Positions 12,466 through 25,255 of a stretch of DNA of 64,000 nucleotides are shown here, in pieces (positions within the stretch are counted from its first letter, which is position 1; every line of letters starts with the position of its first letter). A program made the translations under genes and the position numbers. The notes under the pieces are model-generated. The model saw only the letters and a program-made list of their open reading frames with translations. It searched no databases and had not been told where the DNA came from. Source of the stretch: Spisula solida (taxonomy: Eukaryota > Mollusca > Bivalvia > Venerida > Mactridae); contig OX365955.1 in assembly GCA_947247005.1 (NCBI GenBank), positions 8,938,001 through 9,002,000 on the forward strand, written 5' to 3'.

Positions 12466-12639
12466 CTCAATAATAATGTTGCATTCAGACGGACACAGTT
12501 AGCACAGTCATTTCATTTAGATCGACGTACTTCAGTCAGCGCATATAGATCGACACACATCAGTCAAAGCTTCATGATAGATTTGAGATCGGCATACCTC
12601 TGTCATAGATTAACAATCACTATACCTTAAATATCGATA

Positions 12640-12760
12640 TATACCTCAATGTATATCCTAAAGATCACAGTTAACGTCGTTGTAAGACTTCGGACATAAC
12701 TGTAAACAACTTGGAAGTATTACTTAATTCGACACGACGTTAACTGTCTACCGGAATTCT
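12640..12760. repeat. Small inverted repeat
   Basis: CACAGTTAACGTCGT near 12666 is matched by ACGACGTTAACTGT near 12735. The arms are about 14 bases. It could be an old element or chance. Confidence 0.35.
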
Positions 12761-13006
12761 AAGGTGCATAATTCCATGGAATGGTGGTAGTCATTATACC
12801 CTCTCGCCTATCATAGCTATCATAGACGCAGGAATACACTCGGATCAGAACATTCCACTAGGATTATAGAATATAACAGTATACTGTATAAGTGATAACA
12901 TTAGTGACGAGGAAATAATCGCGAATTTATAAAATTCGATAATATTACATATAGCGTCAAAACTTGCCGAAATGGAACTGTGAACTCCATCAAGAAATTA
13001 AAAAAT

Positions 13007-13765
13007 AAAAGCACTGAGAGTACTCGTGGGAGGCGATCTGGTTGCTGCTACTAAAGCTTAAACCGACTTTACACGTTTAATGTTCGTTTTCTTACTGCCG
13101 ATCTTGTCTTTAATGTCAAAATAGGCATATGTGACTATATAGGCATGTTGGGTATCGAAATAATTGTTAAAAGGTGCATATTAATTTATATGTAATACGT
13201 CTATTGAATGCGTATATCAAAAGTGGCTTTAAAATAATACTACGCGCCTATTTATCAGATTCTACAGTACCGTCTTGTAATAAATCACTTCCCTCGCAGC
13301 GAGAGACAGTCTATAGAAAGCGGCTAGCTAGTACAGCGACACCATATGATTGCATAACAGTACGTTGCAGACCGTATACGATTCATTGATAAAACCATCA
13401 CTTGACCGTAGTCTGAAGTTTCTAAAAATAGCTTTACAGCCGGGACATTTGATGAACACGTCATTTTCGTACTATGAAACAAGTTCGGTATCAGCCGGTG
13501 TAGTGATTTTTTGGCCAAAATATCGATTTAACGAACAGTTTCACAATAATTTTTTTATCTTAGAATAAACAAATGTTGCTGATTGGCTTAAATCAGTTAA
13601 ACAATTTGGAGAAACATATGTAGCAGTATTGGGAATGTTGACAGTTTCTGGAACTACTTGAATGCGGATTCACATAGCAGCCTAAAGGCGGTTAATTGTG
13701 TATTAAGAAATGGGCAATGGTAGTAATGAGAGGCTTAATCGCCTCCCAAATGTATATAATCGTAT
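13007..13765 (+). repeat. Dispersed repeat family P, copy 2
   Basis: This is the second copy of the repeat described at 600-1740, in the same orientation and shorter. It lacks the stretch of about 300 bases present at 1240-1560 in copy 1. The short frames inside it do not match frames in copy 1, which argues against coding. Confidence 0.65.
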
Positions 13766-13769
13766 ATTA

Positions 13770-15290
13770 TATATACCGGGGCGTCTGCTACGTCGCCCTA
13801 TGCTAAGAACATGAGAATGTATTGTTTGCCTCAAAGCTGCACTAGGAACTTGCTACCTTTCGTATTATATAATACTACAAGCATTTCCCCATTCAATGTA
13901 GAAACAAATGTAGTTATCTTTTTGTGAATTGCGTATACTGCACGAATGAAAGATCCCAGTGTTTCACACACGCTGTTGTATGTTGGTGTGGTATTGTTGC
14001 TGAGACAGGAACACTGGAAGAATGCAGGAATTTCTAAGAAATTATGACAAATGATGCAATAGTTACACGACTACATCCTCATACATCTGTAGTTAGTCTA
14101 GTCTTCAGACCAACAAAAATGTATACGATTATGGTCGAAGAATAAGCTGGTGAACGAGCAGGCAAAACTATAACTATAATAAATTAAAACTAATTACGCC
14201 TATCAAGTGACCAGCTTAGTAACTGGGAGAAGAAGAAGAAATGTCAAAGCATGTTCTGGACCCTTAAGTCTGGTCTACAGTCTCCTTACACAGTGCATTT
14301 TCAACGTGCGTATAGGTTAAGTTCACGATGATTGCAAATATTTTATAATTTCCATTAGAATAAATTTTAAATGTAAATGTGTGTATTTATTGTTTTTACA
14401 AAATCTTAATTGTTTTTAAGTCCATCTAATTGTTTTTAACTCAATCTTATAACTGTTTTTGACTCAATTTTAATTGTTTTACTCTGTTTCTTTCCTCAAT
14501 CTTAACTTTATCAAATCTTCAATTTTAAAATTACTTCTGTATCTTATAACATACATTTCCAACACAATTTTGCATAGTTATTTCCAGATACATGTGATTT
14601 TATGTTAAACTATAATATAAGTTTGTCAGTACGTCAAACTGCAAATAAAACACTACATGATGCAGCTAGATTCTCACTGAGCAAAACAATCATCAAACGT
14701 TTGAATGCGCAATAAGCATAATGAAACATTTACGCAGCAATTTGCCTGAAATGTTCCCCTCAAATAAAACAAAGTGTTATCATATGAAATTCATTGATAA
14801 AATACGTACTTACAGTCAGCTACTGTTCCAGGAATTCAATTCAGGTTTATAATCCGCTGCACGATTTATTTCACATTTTATATCATTTACCCCACATATT
14901 TCACGAGCACTGGTCCAGATTAAATCGTAAGATAGCGGAGTTCGAGAAAAAAATGTAACAGAAAAAAGCAATAAAAATAAATAAAAAGTGCGTATCCACG
15001 AATCGTCAGAACATATCATCTGCTGATATATATCTACTAATATATCTGCTAAGACGTTCCGACTATCTATGTATTCTGATAATGGTCAGTGTTTATCAAT
15101 ACGAATCTAGATGTAGTCTGTGTATTAATTCTCAGCATCTGCGCTTATCAGTTCCCCGTAGATTTCATTACGTGTGCAAGGTTTACAGTTCGCGCCGTCT
15201 TATACACGAGAGTTTTTCCATATCACCAAGTATCACAAGGTTACCACAATATATCGTCTAATCATTGGTGATACCATGTCTCGATTGGAA
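13770..15290. other. No gene; short T-rich tandem motif
   Basis: No gene was recognised. At about 14390-14500 the phrase AATTGTTTTTAA plus CTCAATCTT recurs about four times with a period near 25 bases, a decayed tandem repeat. The rest is AT-rich spacer. Confidence 0.4.
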
Positions 15291-15293
15291 TCA

Positions 15294-16570
15294 ACATAAT
15301 AGTCTAGGAGCTGGTGACGAGAATTTCAATTTTCATTTACCCCATCTGGTAGAAAAAGTCTGTTGGTATTTTCGAATAATATAGACATTCAGGCTTTAGA
15401 AAAAGGTGGATGCCAGATCTGAAAGTGGTGCAGATTTTTTTAACAGGGGCAACAACTATTGCTATCCAAGAAATTTACGAAACTACCCGGTAACCTATTT
15501 TCTAGTGTGGAGTTTTTGTTTATATATGTATTGCCATATATTTGCATGGATATTGTTCATTTGATAATGTGCATCAAAAGTACATACAACACAGACCAGT
15601 TTGATGTCAAGGTCAAGGTCAGTGTAAGGTCAAAGTCAGAGAAATAGCTAAAAATGAATATTTGCACTATATTTTTCTTTGTATAGCATGTGTTTTCAAT
15701 TCAATTTGGTTATAAAAATGATAGTTATGTTCGTTAGTACATATTCTGTCATTATAGCCCATTTGTTTGATTCAAAATATAAAAATATTGTCAAAACAGC
15801 CATTTTATGCAAATGCATGTTGGCCGAAATGGCAATCTTACGAAGACCCCTGGCATTCTGTGATCTGGTGTGATTTTTTTGTTTACGTATGTAGTGTCTT
15901 ATATTTACATTTATATTATTCATATGGTTATATGCATCAAATGGACATACACCTAAGACAAATGTGAGGTCAAGGTCAAGGTCATTTCATGGTCAAAGTG
16001 ACAAAAATAGCTGAAAAAAGTAAAAAATGAGATTTCCTCTCTATTTTTCTTAATATAACATGCGTTTTGAATTAAATTTAGGTTCTTAAAATGAAAGTTG
16101 TGTTGGTAAGTTAATATTCTCTAATGCTGAGCCATTTGATTAATTCAAAATGTATCATTTTTGAAAAAAGTCATTCTATGCTTTTAGAGATGGCATTCAT
16201 ACGAAAATCCCCGGCATATTATGGCCTTATGTGATTAGTTTGTTTACGTATGTAGTGACTCATATTTGCATGGATATTATTAATTTGATTAAATTCATCA
16301 AATGGACATACACCTTAGACCAATTTGAGGTCAAGGTCATTTCAAGGTCAATATGTGAAAAATAGCTAAACATTGATATTTCCTCTCTATTGTTCTTATT
16401 CTGGCATAGGTTTTGAATAAAGTTTGGTTATTGAAGTAATAAATATGTGGGTTAGAACATAGTCTCCTTTCATTATAATTAAAGTTATTTGTTTAAATAA
16501 AAATGTTATTAAACTAGCTATTTTACGTATCAGAGTGTTGGCATGTTGCATTCGTAGAACTAGTCGTTTT
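15294..16570 (+). repeat. Left arm of giant foldback, 3 tandem units
   Basis: Units of about 357-362 bp are anchored by AGGTCA clusters at about 15608, 15965 and 16327. Each unit also carries TTTGTTTACGTATGTAGTG or its diverged form, a CATCAAATGGACATACACC block and an AAAATAGCT block. The first unit begins after a unique leader of about 150 bases that is also present at the right end of the element. Confidence 0.8.
15606..16350 (+). promoter_or_regulatory. AGGTCA half-site clusters in left arm
   Basis: The three clusters contain directly abutting AGGTCA hexamers, written TCAAGGTCAAGGTCA in the first two. TCAAGGTCA is the extended half-site known to bind ERR, SF-1 and FTZ-F1 type nuclear receptors as monomers. 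The motif is plainly visible. Whether any receptor binds here is unknown, and the motif may simply be part of the transposon. Confidence 0.4.
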
Positions 16571-17089
16571 CATTCAAAATTTACATATATTTATAATGAT
16601 GTAATCATATATTTGTATAGATAGTATGGACTCTATATTATTTGTAGAATGTTCCCTTAATGTATTGACATGATCAATGTCATCTTAGGTCAACAGTACA
16701 TTTTATTGTACATGCAATTTTGATTTGCCTCACTTTGTATGAAATTGCAATTGGCTTTACATGAACCTGACTAAACGACCAGGTGATGAAGTCCACGCAT
16801 GTATACACTACTCATAATGTTAAAACAACCAGTTATCTGTTTTCGTAACAGCCGTTAATCCTTTATATACACCATTGACTCAGAGGGGGTCTCATACGTA
16901 ATGATACAAATTACATGTATCAATAAACCTAAGTATATATAGGATTCCCAGACCCTTGAGAAAACCCATTATCATCTTCTATTCGTAGCTATCTAGAACA
17001 CTGTTACTATTAGAAATATTCACGCAGACCAATGGCGTGCGTACCAGCACATAATACAACTATCCCGTTGGGCAATGTTATATTCACAG

Positions 17090-18900
17090 CTGCAATGTGC
17101 AGAAATATCAGGCCATGCATGCCCTACTGGATATCACTGGTAAGTATATAAGTCATATGCCCAATGAGGTAAGCATCAATGCCAAGTACATGCATCTTAG
17201 ACCCTATGCGGTACAAATCACTGCCAGCTGGTACAGACATCTCAGGGCCTATGTGGTAAACACCAATGCAGGGTACATACATTAAAGACACTATGTGGTA
17301 CGCATCATTACAAGGTACAGGTATCAGAAGCACAATGTGGGTACACATCACTGCAAGGAATTTGCATCACATGGACATATGCCACTCGCGGCCACTGTAA
17401 TGAACAGACATCCTATACTAAAGAAGGTATTTACCAAATGAGAATATAATCATCCCAGACCGTAATGTACTCAATAATACCTAAGAATACACCTAGACCA
17501 TATCTGTTACATACACCATAATACTATATTGTAAAGACACCGAAGGAAAAGTTAGATACTTATGTTCAAAACAACAATGTATATCCACTCCATGCCTATG
17601 AGATACTCATCACTAAATAATTTATCCATCTCAAACCGGACACGTAACCATCACTGATTGCAGCTATCACATGTCAATCGGATACATACTACATAAAGCA
17701 GCAATTTTGACAGTGAATGCGTCTTTAATTATAAGCCCTGTTTGGTAACCAACAGAACAGAGTATAAACATGCATAGCTGTATACAATGAAATCACCAAC
17801 ACACAACAACCATATAGATTACACTGTTTTCACTACCTCTGAATACAAACGCACCAAGTTTTTGTGGTACTCATCATCACCAAGTACTGACAAACCGGGT
17901 CCTAAGGAATATACTCGTGCAACCCCAGTTCCTAACCATCACTAACCACTGTATATACATGTAGTCATCACAGACTAAGTAGTACCAACGCTGAGTATGA
18001 GCATCTAAGGCTGTATTTTGGTATACACCACGATATAATACTCTAGAAGCCATCAAACAGCGAAAGTCTTGTACACATCATCACATAATTATGTCGTCCC
18101 TGGTCCTACAGGATGCTAATCACAACCAAGTGCAGCCATCACAGACTGTTAAAGGTATTTGCAAACACAGGGTAGACACACAAGGCCCTGCGCAATAGAT
18201 ACCGCATTTGCGACCATACCAGGTCGTAAGGAGTGGTCCCAACATCGGAGTAGAGTCACTCACACGTCATGTTTGGTACTCACCATTGGCAAGTACAGCT
18301 ATTCAAAGTCGTGTTGAGTACTTTACATGGACTGGTATTGCCATTCATCGCATTAGAGACTAAAATTGTTTGATACTGTGTGAAAGTTAACAAAGCCTGG
18401 TATAAACAGGGTGTAAAAAAGTAAGTTAACAGTTTCTCTACCTATTTATCAAATCCATATGTTCTCCTATCACAATGAAAACTTTACTTAGTGGGGTACC
18501 TACCTATCACTGGTACAGTCATTCTGGATTTTACGTACCACCACAGGGTTCAGCTATAGAATGCCAAATGGGATACTCACAACCTATTAGTACAGCCATG
18601 CCTGGCCTTATTGGAGATGCGTCACGGCAAAGTACAGGCACTTATGTCCTATGAGGGTATTCACTATCACTGTGTAGAGTTATCCCATGCCCTATTGGGT
18701 GTTCACTAATACATTGTACAGTTATTCTAGGATCACCACCCAGTGCAGCCAAATATACCAGATCAGTAGGGTTACCAATCGCCGCTAAATGCAGATATTC
18801 CAGGCCCTGTGAGATACTCAACACCATCGTGTACAGTCAGCCAAGGCCCATCGGATACACACCAGCATCTAGTACCGACACATCCATATCAGACCTTAAG
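17090..18900. repeat. Decayed satellite of about 44 bp units in foldback core
   Basis: Phrases such as CCTATGTGGTA + CATCACTGCA + GGTACAG recur about every 42-46 bases, clearest at 17100-17360. They become weaker but are still visible (ACTCACCATTGGCAAGTACAG, CACAACCAAGTGCAGCCATC) up to about 18880. The two or three open frames in this region are products of the repeat. Confidence 0.7.
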
Positions 18901-19239
18901 AGGTTCAGAGACCATTACTTCGACTTACTGACCTCATAACCAATGTAATTCATCTACTGTTCTATAAAATTTGAAGATCTTAGGTCCAGAAAAACCTGAG
19001 TGTCAAGGGCGAGGATCCTAGTACGAAGGATCGGTAGGGTATTACTCAGAAACCGTGTGATCTTCATAACCGACATACAGACCGACCGACGTGTGTAAAG
19101 CAGTATACCCCCTCATCAAAGATGGTGACATAATGTTCCCAGCTAAAATAATTACACACCTAAATATACAAACTAGAAACAAAATAAAGTGTACAAAGTG
19201 CTTCATATTACATGTAACGAAAAAATGAGACAAAACTTG

Positions 19240-20700
19240 AATTGTTCAAGCGTTTGTAACTTGTCCTTGAGATGACATTGGCCTTGACCTTGAAGTGGCC
19301 AGCATTTTATATCCACTTAAGTGTAAGACAATGTAACAATGTTCATACTAATATTCAATAATACTGACAGAAATAAAAATAATATTTGAATACAAGTATA
19401 TTTGAAAGCAGCTAGCAATTATAGAATGCCATCTCGGTCAGCATGCATTTGCGTTTAATGGCAGTTTTACCAATTTTTAACATATATTTTTTAAACAAAT
19501 AACTTATAATGAGAAAATATGTGCTAACCACTACATCTATCACTTTCATAGTCAAAATTGAATTAAAACATACGCGAGAATAAGGAAAGTAGAGCGGAAA
19601 TATCAATTTGTACTTTTTTAGCTAATATTTTCACATTGACCTTGATATGACACTGACCTTGACCTCAAATATGTCTAAGGTGTATGTCCATTTGATGAAT
19701 TTAATCAAATTAATAATATCCATGCAAATATGAGACACAACATACGTAAACAAACTAATCACATAAGGTCATAATATTCGTATGAATGCCATCTCGGAAA
19801 GCATAAAATGACTGGGTTTTTATCAAAAATGATACATTTTGAATTAATCAAATGGCTTATCATTAGAGAATATTTACTTAACAACACAACTATCATTTTA
19901 ATAACCTAAATTTAATTCAAAACACATGTTATATTAAGAAAAATGGAATGGAAATCTTATTTTTTACTTTTTTCAGCTATTTTGGTCACTTTGACCTTGA
20001 AATGACCTTGACCTTGACCTCACATTTGTCTTAGGTGTATGTCCATTTGATGCATATAACCATATGAATAATATAAATGTAAATATAAGACACTACATAC
20101 ATACACAAAAAAATCACACCAGATCACAGAATGCCAGGGGTCTTCGTAAGATTGCCATTTCGGCCAACATGCATTTGCATAAAATGGCTGTTTTGACAAT
20201 ATTTTTATATTTTGAATCAAACAAATGGGCTATAATGACAGAATATGTACTAACGAACATAACTATCATTTTTATAACCAAATTGAATTGAAAACACATG
20301 CTATACAAAGAAAAATATAGTGCAAATATTCATTTTTAGCTATTTCTCTGACTTTGACCTTACACTGACCTTGACCTTGACCTCAAACTGGTCCGTGTTG
20401 TATGTACTTTTGATGCACATTATCAAATGAACAATATCCATGCAAATATATGGCAATACATATATAAACAAAAACTCCACACTAGAAAATAGGTTACCGG
20501 GTAGTTTCGTAAATTTCTTGGATAGCAAGAGTTGTTGCCCCTGTTAAAACAATCTGCATCACTTTCAGATCTGGCATCCACCTTTTTCTAAAGCCTGAAT
20601 GTCTATATTATTCGAAAATACCAACAGACTTTTTCTACCAGATGGGGTAAATGAAAATCCATTTTAAGCCTCTTTTGAAATCTGGCTCCTGGACTATAAT
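19240..20700 (-). repeat. Right arm of giant foldback, about 4 tandem units
   Basis: This is the reverse complement of the left arm, with one further inner unit. TGACCT clusters lie near 19280, 19640, 19995 and 20360, spaced 350-365 bases apart. The outermost unit is almost identical to its left counterpart. The unit at about 19.8-20.0 kb differs from its partner at several percent of positions by eye. Confidence 0.8.
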
Positions 20701-20796
20701 GGAAGGTAACAACAATAAATCAAATGAATCAGACAGTAATTTGGATTATTACGATGTAAGCTGTTTGCTCGATCTATGTTCGGAACTTGTTGGGCA

Positions 20797-20862
20797 CCTT
20801 CGGTATTTCCCGGACACCCTCGGTATTTCCCGGACACCCTCGATATTTCCCGGCCGTCACCA
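20797..20862. repeat. 20 bp tandem repeat, 3 copies
   Basis: CGGTATTTCCCGGACACC appears twice, followed by a CGATATTTCCCGGCCG variant. This is GC-rich compared with its surroundings. Confidence 0.85.
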
Positions 20863-20869
20863 TTGACAT

Positions 20870-21925
20870 GTTTGTAGCCGAGAAATAACATAATATATTG
20901 ACTGTACCTCAGCATTGTAACACAAAACTGTACATAATTGTGCATCTTTTTTAATAAGAACAAAACAAGGAGTAAAACGCAGATATTCGAATGTTCCTGT
21001 CATGTCGATGACCCCTATGTGGAGGTTTTGATAGGCTGTAATAATAAAGAAAATCTAACCCCGACAATGCATGGACGGGATGCTGACTTCAAAGATATAA
21101 TTAAATACCTGGGATTATAACAGCTCTGTACATTATAATTATACTATCCATAGTACTTGAGGCATTCCTAAATTTGAGACGAATTGTGTTTACATGTACT
21201 TATTGCGTCACTTTTGTTTAGTAGATTGTACGTACGAACTTAATAAGTTGGTTCACTTTTTTCGATTTAGCTAGACTTCACTTGTCTCTGGTTATGAGTT
21301 TTGTGCGCTCATATTCTGACGCATCATATTCTGACGCATCATGCGCGGAAGCAGCCATTGTTCTTAGGAGGACGGGGTCCGACCAACAGTTATTATTTGT
21401 TTCAGAGAAGGGATCCAACCAGATATACTGCTCAGAGAGGTGTCCTGACCAGGGACGCTAAGACAAGCAGCTCATGTAAACATATTGTAATAATTAAGCC
21501 AAATGTTTCGCCAAATGTTTCGCCAAAACGCCGGGCCAGATCAGGATCTCCGGACCCGGCCCTTCTTTTTAACCGCGAATGCGAATACACTAGTAACCTG
21601 ACATGACGGTATAACCGTGGTATGTTAGTAGGTACATGTAAACACAAATGAAGAATATAATATTATATATCGTTCTCTGGTATGAAATATTTTTCTTATA
21701 TAACGTTGATAACTCTGCGCTCTTTCCCAAATCCCTTGGCTAATTAAATAATATTGTAATGACCGCACCAATACTGACCGGTCAGAAAGAGAATTTTCCA
21801 TGATGAATATATTTGCCATTATTCTCTAAGGGGCGTACTCTAATCTTAGACATCACGTCACAATACCACTGCAGGACCAGTTAACGGTATTTATGAACCT
21901 TTTCATTTATGGTACAATGTACATA
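20870..21925. other. No gene recognised
   Basis: Short frames at 20.9-21.6 kb have no recognisable domain. Two small local duplications are visible: ATTCTGACGCATC twice at about 21312-21340 and CCAAATGTTTCG twice at about 21500-21525. Confidence 0.4.
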
Positions 21926-21928
21926 TTT

Positions 21929-22119
21929 GTCGCAGCCATAGGCACATGATTTCAAATCATGGTTTCAAACTGTGAGTGCATCCTATATAAAAGGAAAGTT
22001 GTGCAGCGGTCATATCCGTTGCGGCTAAACATGACCGCTGCACAACCTTCTCTATATAGAGTACACTCAGATAATTTGAACCTCGGATAATTTGAAACCA
22101 TGTGCCTATGGTCGCCGCA
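21929..22119. mobile_element. Palindromic element, 191 bp
   Basis: Arms of about 90 bases are imperfect reverse complements. The outer parts are GCCATAGGCACATG and CATGTGCCTATGG; the inner parts GTTGTGCAGCGGTCAT and ATGACCGCTGCACAAC; and the centre is about 15 bases. The whole would fold as one long hairpin. Inside each arm TTCAAATCATGG/TTTGAAACCATG is itself partly repeated. It is non-coding. Confidence 0.8.
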
Positions 22120-22220
22120 TCAAAATGTGAATCTGCTTCACGGTCAGAGACGCGTATTTTCAGGTGAAAATGAAACATTGGAATCGATCAGTTAAAGAGA
22201 TAAGGTGCTTATACAACAAG

Positions 22221-22450
22221 ATTTGAAGTTCTATCAATAAAATATCATGGAAGTCGATCAATTCACTAATCCCCCTATACATACATACGTAATATACATC
22301 AGGGTGTCGCCATTTTGAAAAATGTCATCGTGTGACTTTGACGTCATTATATTTCTCGGTATTACCTCATTTACTTTATAGGACTATTTATGCTTGATGC
22401 GGCTCATATATACCAGAAATCTATGATATTTTATTGATAGAACTTCAAAT
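22221..22450. mobile_element. MITE, 230 bp, terminal inverted repeats of about 30 bp
   Basis: ATTTGAAGTTCTATCAATAA begins the element and its exact reverse complement ends it, extending to about 28 matched bases (through AATATCAT). A clear target duplication is not visible. The centre has no coding frame. Confidence 0.8.
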
Positions 22451-22989
22451 GTGTGTGCTAGTACCAAAGGACTAGTGGTTACTCTAGTATGGACAGCCGG
22501 TCTGACAAAGGAACGGACGTCGCGGGTGTATTTTAGGTCGATTGTTAACTTGGAATGTGCTACATAATATATAAATTATTCGCAGCACCTGTTCACTGAA
22601 TACTACAGACACAATGACAAACAACGACATCTTGATGTAATAATATAGATAAAGATAATAAAATGCCAAATTAATCTTGTCTCTAGTACAGTGGCACCAA
22701 ATCAATCCACTAAGATGAACAGAGAGCGATCGATGCATCCTAGTACGTGTCGCGATCACATTCTCACGTTCTTGTATCAGTTTGTAGATACTTGCAAAAC
22801 TATCTATCTATGTTATACAAGTTCATATATGAGCCAGGCTCTGCGATTTTCACCCTTGTCACAATTGTTTCGCATATGAAATCCCTGGCTATTTTAGAAT
22901 TATCAATTAAATTGTTATGCCTTCAAAGAAGGTTGAACCAACAGTAAACTGTATTAACTGACACTACTGGTTTGGTTTATTTGCTTTTA

Positions 22990-23310
22990 TTTATCCTCGC
23001 CACCGGAAATCCATATGGGCGAGGCCTCCAGAAGAGGTTAGTCACTTTAGTTCTTGGGGGATAGTACATGATACAGATGATGCCCCAGTTCCAGTAGTAT
23101 ACCTGGTTCTTTTACGTGCATATGTAAAGCATCATACACGGGACCTCGCTTAACGTCTCGTCGTCCGAAAGACTGTTAGTAATTTTAGTTATGTGAGATG
23201 GGAAACACTGAAAAGCATTTCTGTTTTTGACCTGGCTGGAGTAGGGAGCGAACCCACAAGCTTCAGATCAGCAGTCAGTAGCCCTTACCACTAGACCACT
23301 TGTCCACCTA
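22990..23310 (-). mobile_element. tRNA-headed SINE
   Basis: On the minus strand the head reads GTGGTCTAGTGGTAAGGGC (A box) and, about 35 bases later, GTGGGTTCGCTCCC (B box), as in tRNA-derived SINEs. The body continues leftward through CTTTTCAGTGTTTCCC and GTGTATGATGC to a GC-rich end with GAGGCC and CCGGTGG motifs. Body sequence related to the left part recurs at about 49990-50150 in the opposite orientation. Confidence 0.7.
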
Positions 23311-23319
23311 TTGAGGGGT

Positions 23320-24055
23320 TAAAGTCTAATCTATAATAGCGAGATTATGCAATTTTCTTTCAAAAGTGTTTTTGTCTTTCAAATTTAAGTTTAGGATAAA
23401 ATAAGCTTTGTATAGGATGTACTACATTTACTCATGAGGTGAGATAAAAGCAAATTTATTATATCATGACAGCAATTTCATTGCAAATCTTGCTCGTTCA
23501 CAAACAAAGTCAACATGCCATTAAGCGTCAAAGTTTGTTGTCGGGGACAAAGTCAATAGTATAATGAACAAACTCTTACAAAGAAATAATTATAAAACAT
23601 ATTTTTTAAACTCGTAGCATACAAAATTTCAATGACGTTGCAAACCGAACGTAGAAAAATGATAATATTTCTTAAATATATTTTATAGTATACATTGTAC
23701 AGTCTTAAACTAAGTAGGAGTTTGTTCCTTTGTGTTATATGGTAAGAATGATATACATGTACATTTTAGCAAGTACCATTTGACAGTTTGTGTGTTTGTG
23801 AACCAGCATGACTGGCTTCAATAAATTCACTTTATACAAAATTTATTTTTTGTTTAACTTCAAGGGTAAATGTAGTACATGATAAACTATGCTTACTATA
23901 TCCAACAAATTTTAATTTGAAGTATAAAATGTTTATGAAAAAACATGCACAATTTCACTATAGATTATACTCCATGTCCTTAATCCCTGCAGAATATGGT
24001 AATAGAGGGAATACCGATTTCAGTCTATAAGTGGAGACACAGACCTTATAGTAGT
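23320..24055. other. No gene recognised
   Basis: AT-rich spacer. The phrase AACAAACTCTTACAAAG and similar A/T-rich words give no structure I can support. Confidence 0.4.
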
Positions 24056-24060
24056 ATAAA

Positions 24061-24566
24061 CTTTTAGTAGGCTTAAAATGGCGGAGATTTCCGAGTGTCA
24101 GCGTAAACAGTGCTTGCTATGATTCAAAAGGTGTCACAGAACATAATATACACTTTTAGTAGGCTTAAAATGGCGGAGATTTCCGAGTGTCAGCGTAAAC
24201 AGTGCTTGCTATGCTTCAAAAGGTGTCACAGAACATAATATACACTTTTAGTAAGCTTGAAATGGTGGGAGATTTCCGAATGTCAGCGTAAACACTGCTT
24301 GCAATGCTTCAAAAGGTGTCACAGAACATAATATACACTTTTAGTAGGCTTAAAATGGTGGGAGATTTCCGAGTGTCAGCGTAAACACTGCTTGCTATGC
24401 TTGAAAAGGTGTCACAGAACATAATATACACTTTTAGTAGGCTTGAAATGGTGGGAGATTTCCGAATGTCAGCGTAAACACTGCTTGCTATGCTTGAAAA
24501 GGTGTCACAGAACATAATATACACTTTTAGTTGGCTTGAAATGGTGTGAGATTTCCGAATGTCAGG
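24061..24566. repeat. 92-93 bp tandem repeat, 5.5 copies
   Basis: Units start with CTTTTAGTAGGCTTAAAATG at 24061, 24153, 24245, 24338, 24431 and 24524; the last one breaks off after TTTCCGAATGTCAG. Units 1-2 carry GGCGGAG and units 3-5 carry GGTGGGAG. The one-base insertion changed the period from 92 to 93 and opened a minus-strand frame that is not a gene. Confidence 0.95.
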
Positions 24567-25255
24567 ACAGACACACATGTTGCATTTCATCAATTCCGCT
24601 CTCAGCATGCAAATGGAAGAGATGTCAGTTCAAAGCAACGGATTTATGCAATAGGAATAAGCAATGTCCCTGGAGTATATGACAATATTAAGTTGATACA
24701 ATCCATGGCATAAATTCTCTTCCCGGCATTGTCGATTTTATTGAATAACTCCCCTGTCTATAGTATGATGTCTTAATATTTTTCTGTCAGGCATGTTGTT
24801 TGATGTACCCCAGTCGTAGAATCGTATAAATTTAATTACGTTAATCCGTTCCGACGAATAAAAATAAAATATTGAAGTTGAATCACACTTCTGTGGGGTA
24901 AATAATGACACTGACACGTGATAACAACCTTAAAGCAGCAATGGTATTACGCTGTTTGTTAGATATCGTCGCCTTGGTTGTAATATTATCCATGCATACC
25001 TTAATTAGCGCATGCACATACACGTGATTTATTGCTTAGAATATGTTGTAATAACATATCAACAATGCATTATTGTAGAATTACTAATTGCGATTCGTAA
25101 GCGTAACACATAAACAAGGCAGCAAATGGAAGAAATAATCGAAGAAAGGCAGTCAAATGTACTATCGAAGTCATAAACATAAGGGAGACAATATATTGCA
25201 TAAAACTGTGGAACAATCGAACATAAAAGGGAGATAATTGAATGCATAAACTAAG

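Larger units (their letters stand above)
15294..20700. mobile_element. Giant foldback element, about 5.4 kb
   Basis: The two ends are reverse complements. Left, TAGTCTAGGAGC, CATTTACCCCATCTGGTAG and AAAGTCTGTTGGTATTTTCG are found inverted at the right edge (20560-20700). Arms of about 1.3-1.45 kb consist of tandem units of about 360 bp, three on the left and about four on the right. They enclose a spacer of about 2.7 kb rich in a decayed satellite. The outer arm parts are nearly identical: two frames of 64 and 66 residues are the same in both arms. Inner parts have diverged more. The pattern of long inverted repeats built from tandem units around a loop matches foldback transposons as a class. 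No transposase frame is visible. Confidence 0.8.

Noticed and set aside
15459..20528. Identical short frames on opposite strands at 15.5-16.0 and 20.0-20.5 kb
   Set aside because: They are mirror images of the same foldback arms, and several overlapping frames are preserved equally; conservation is of DNA, not of a protein.
24309..24608. 99-codon minus-strand frame with repeated CDTFSSIASSVYAD
   Set aside because: It comes from the 93 bp tandem repeat; the 92 bp units do not keep the frame.
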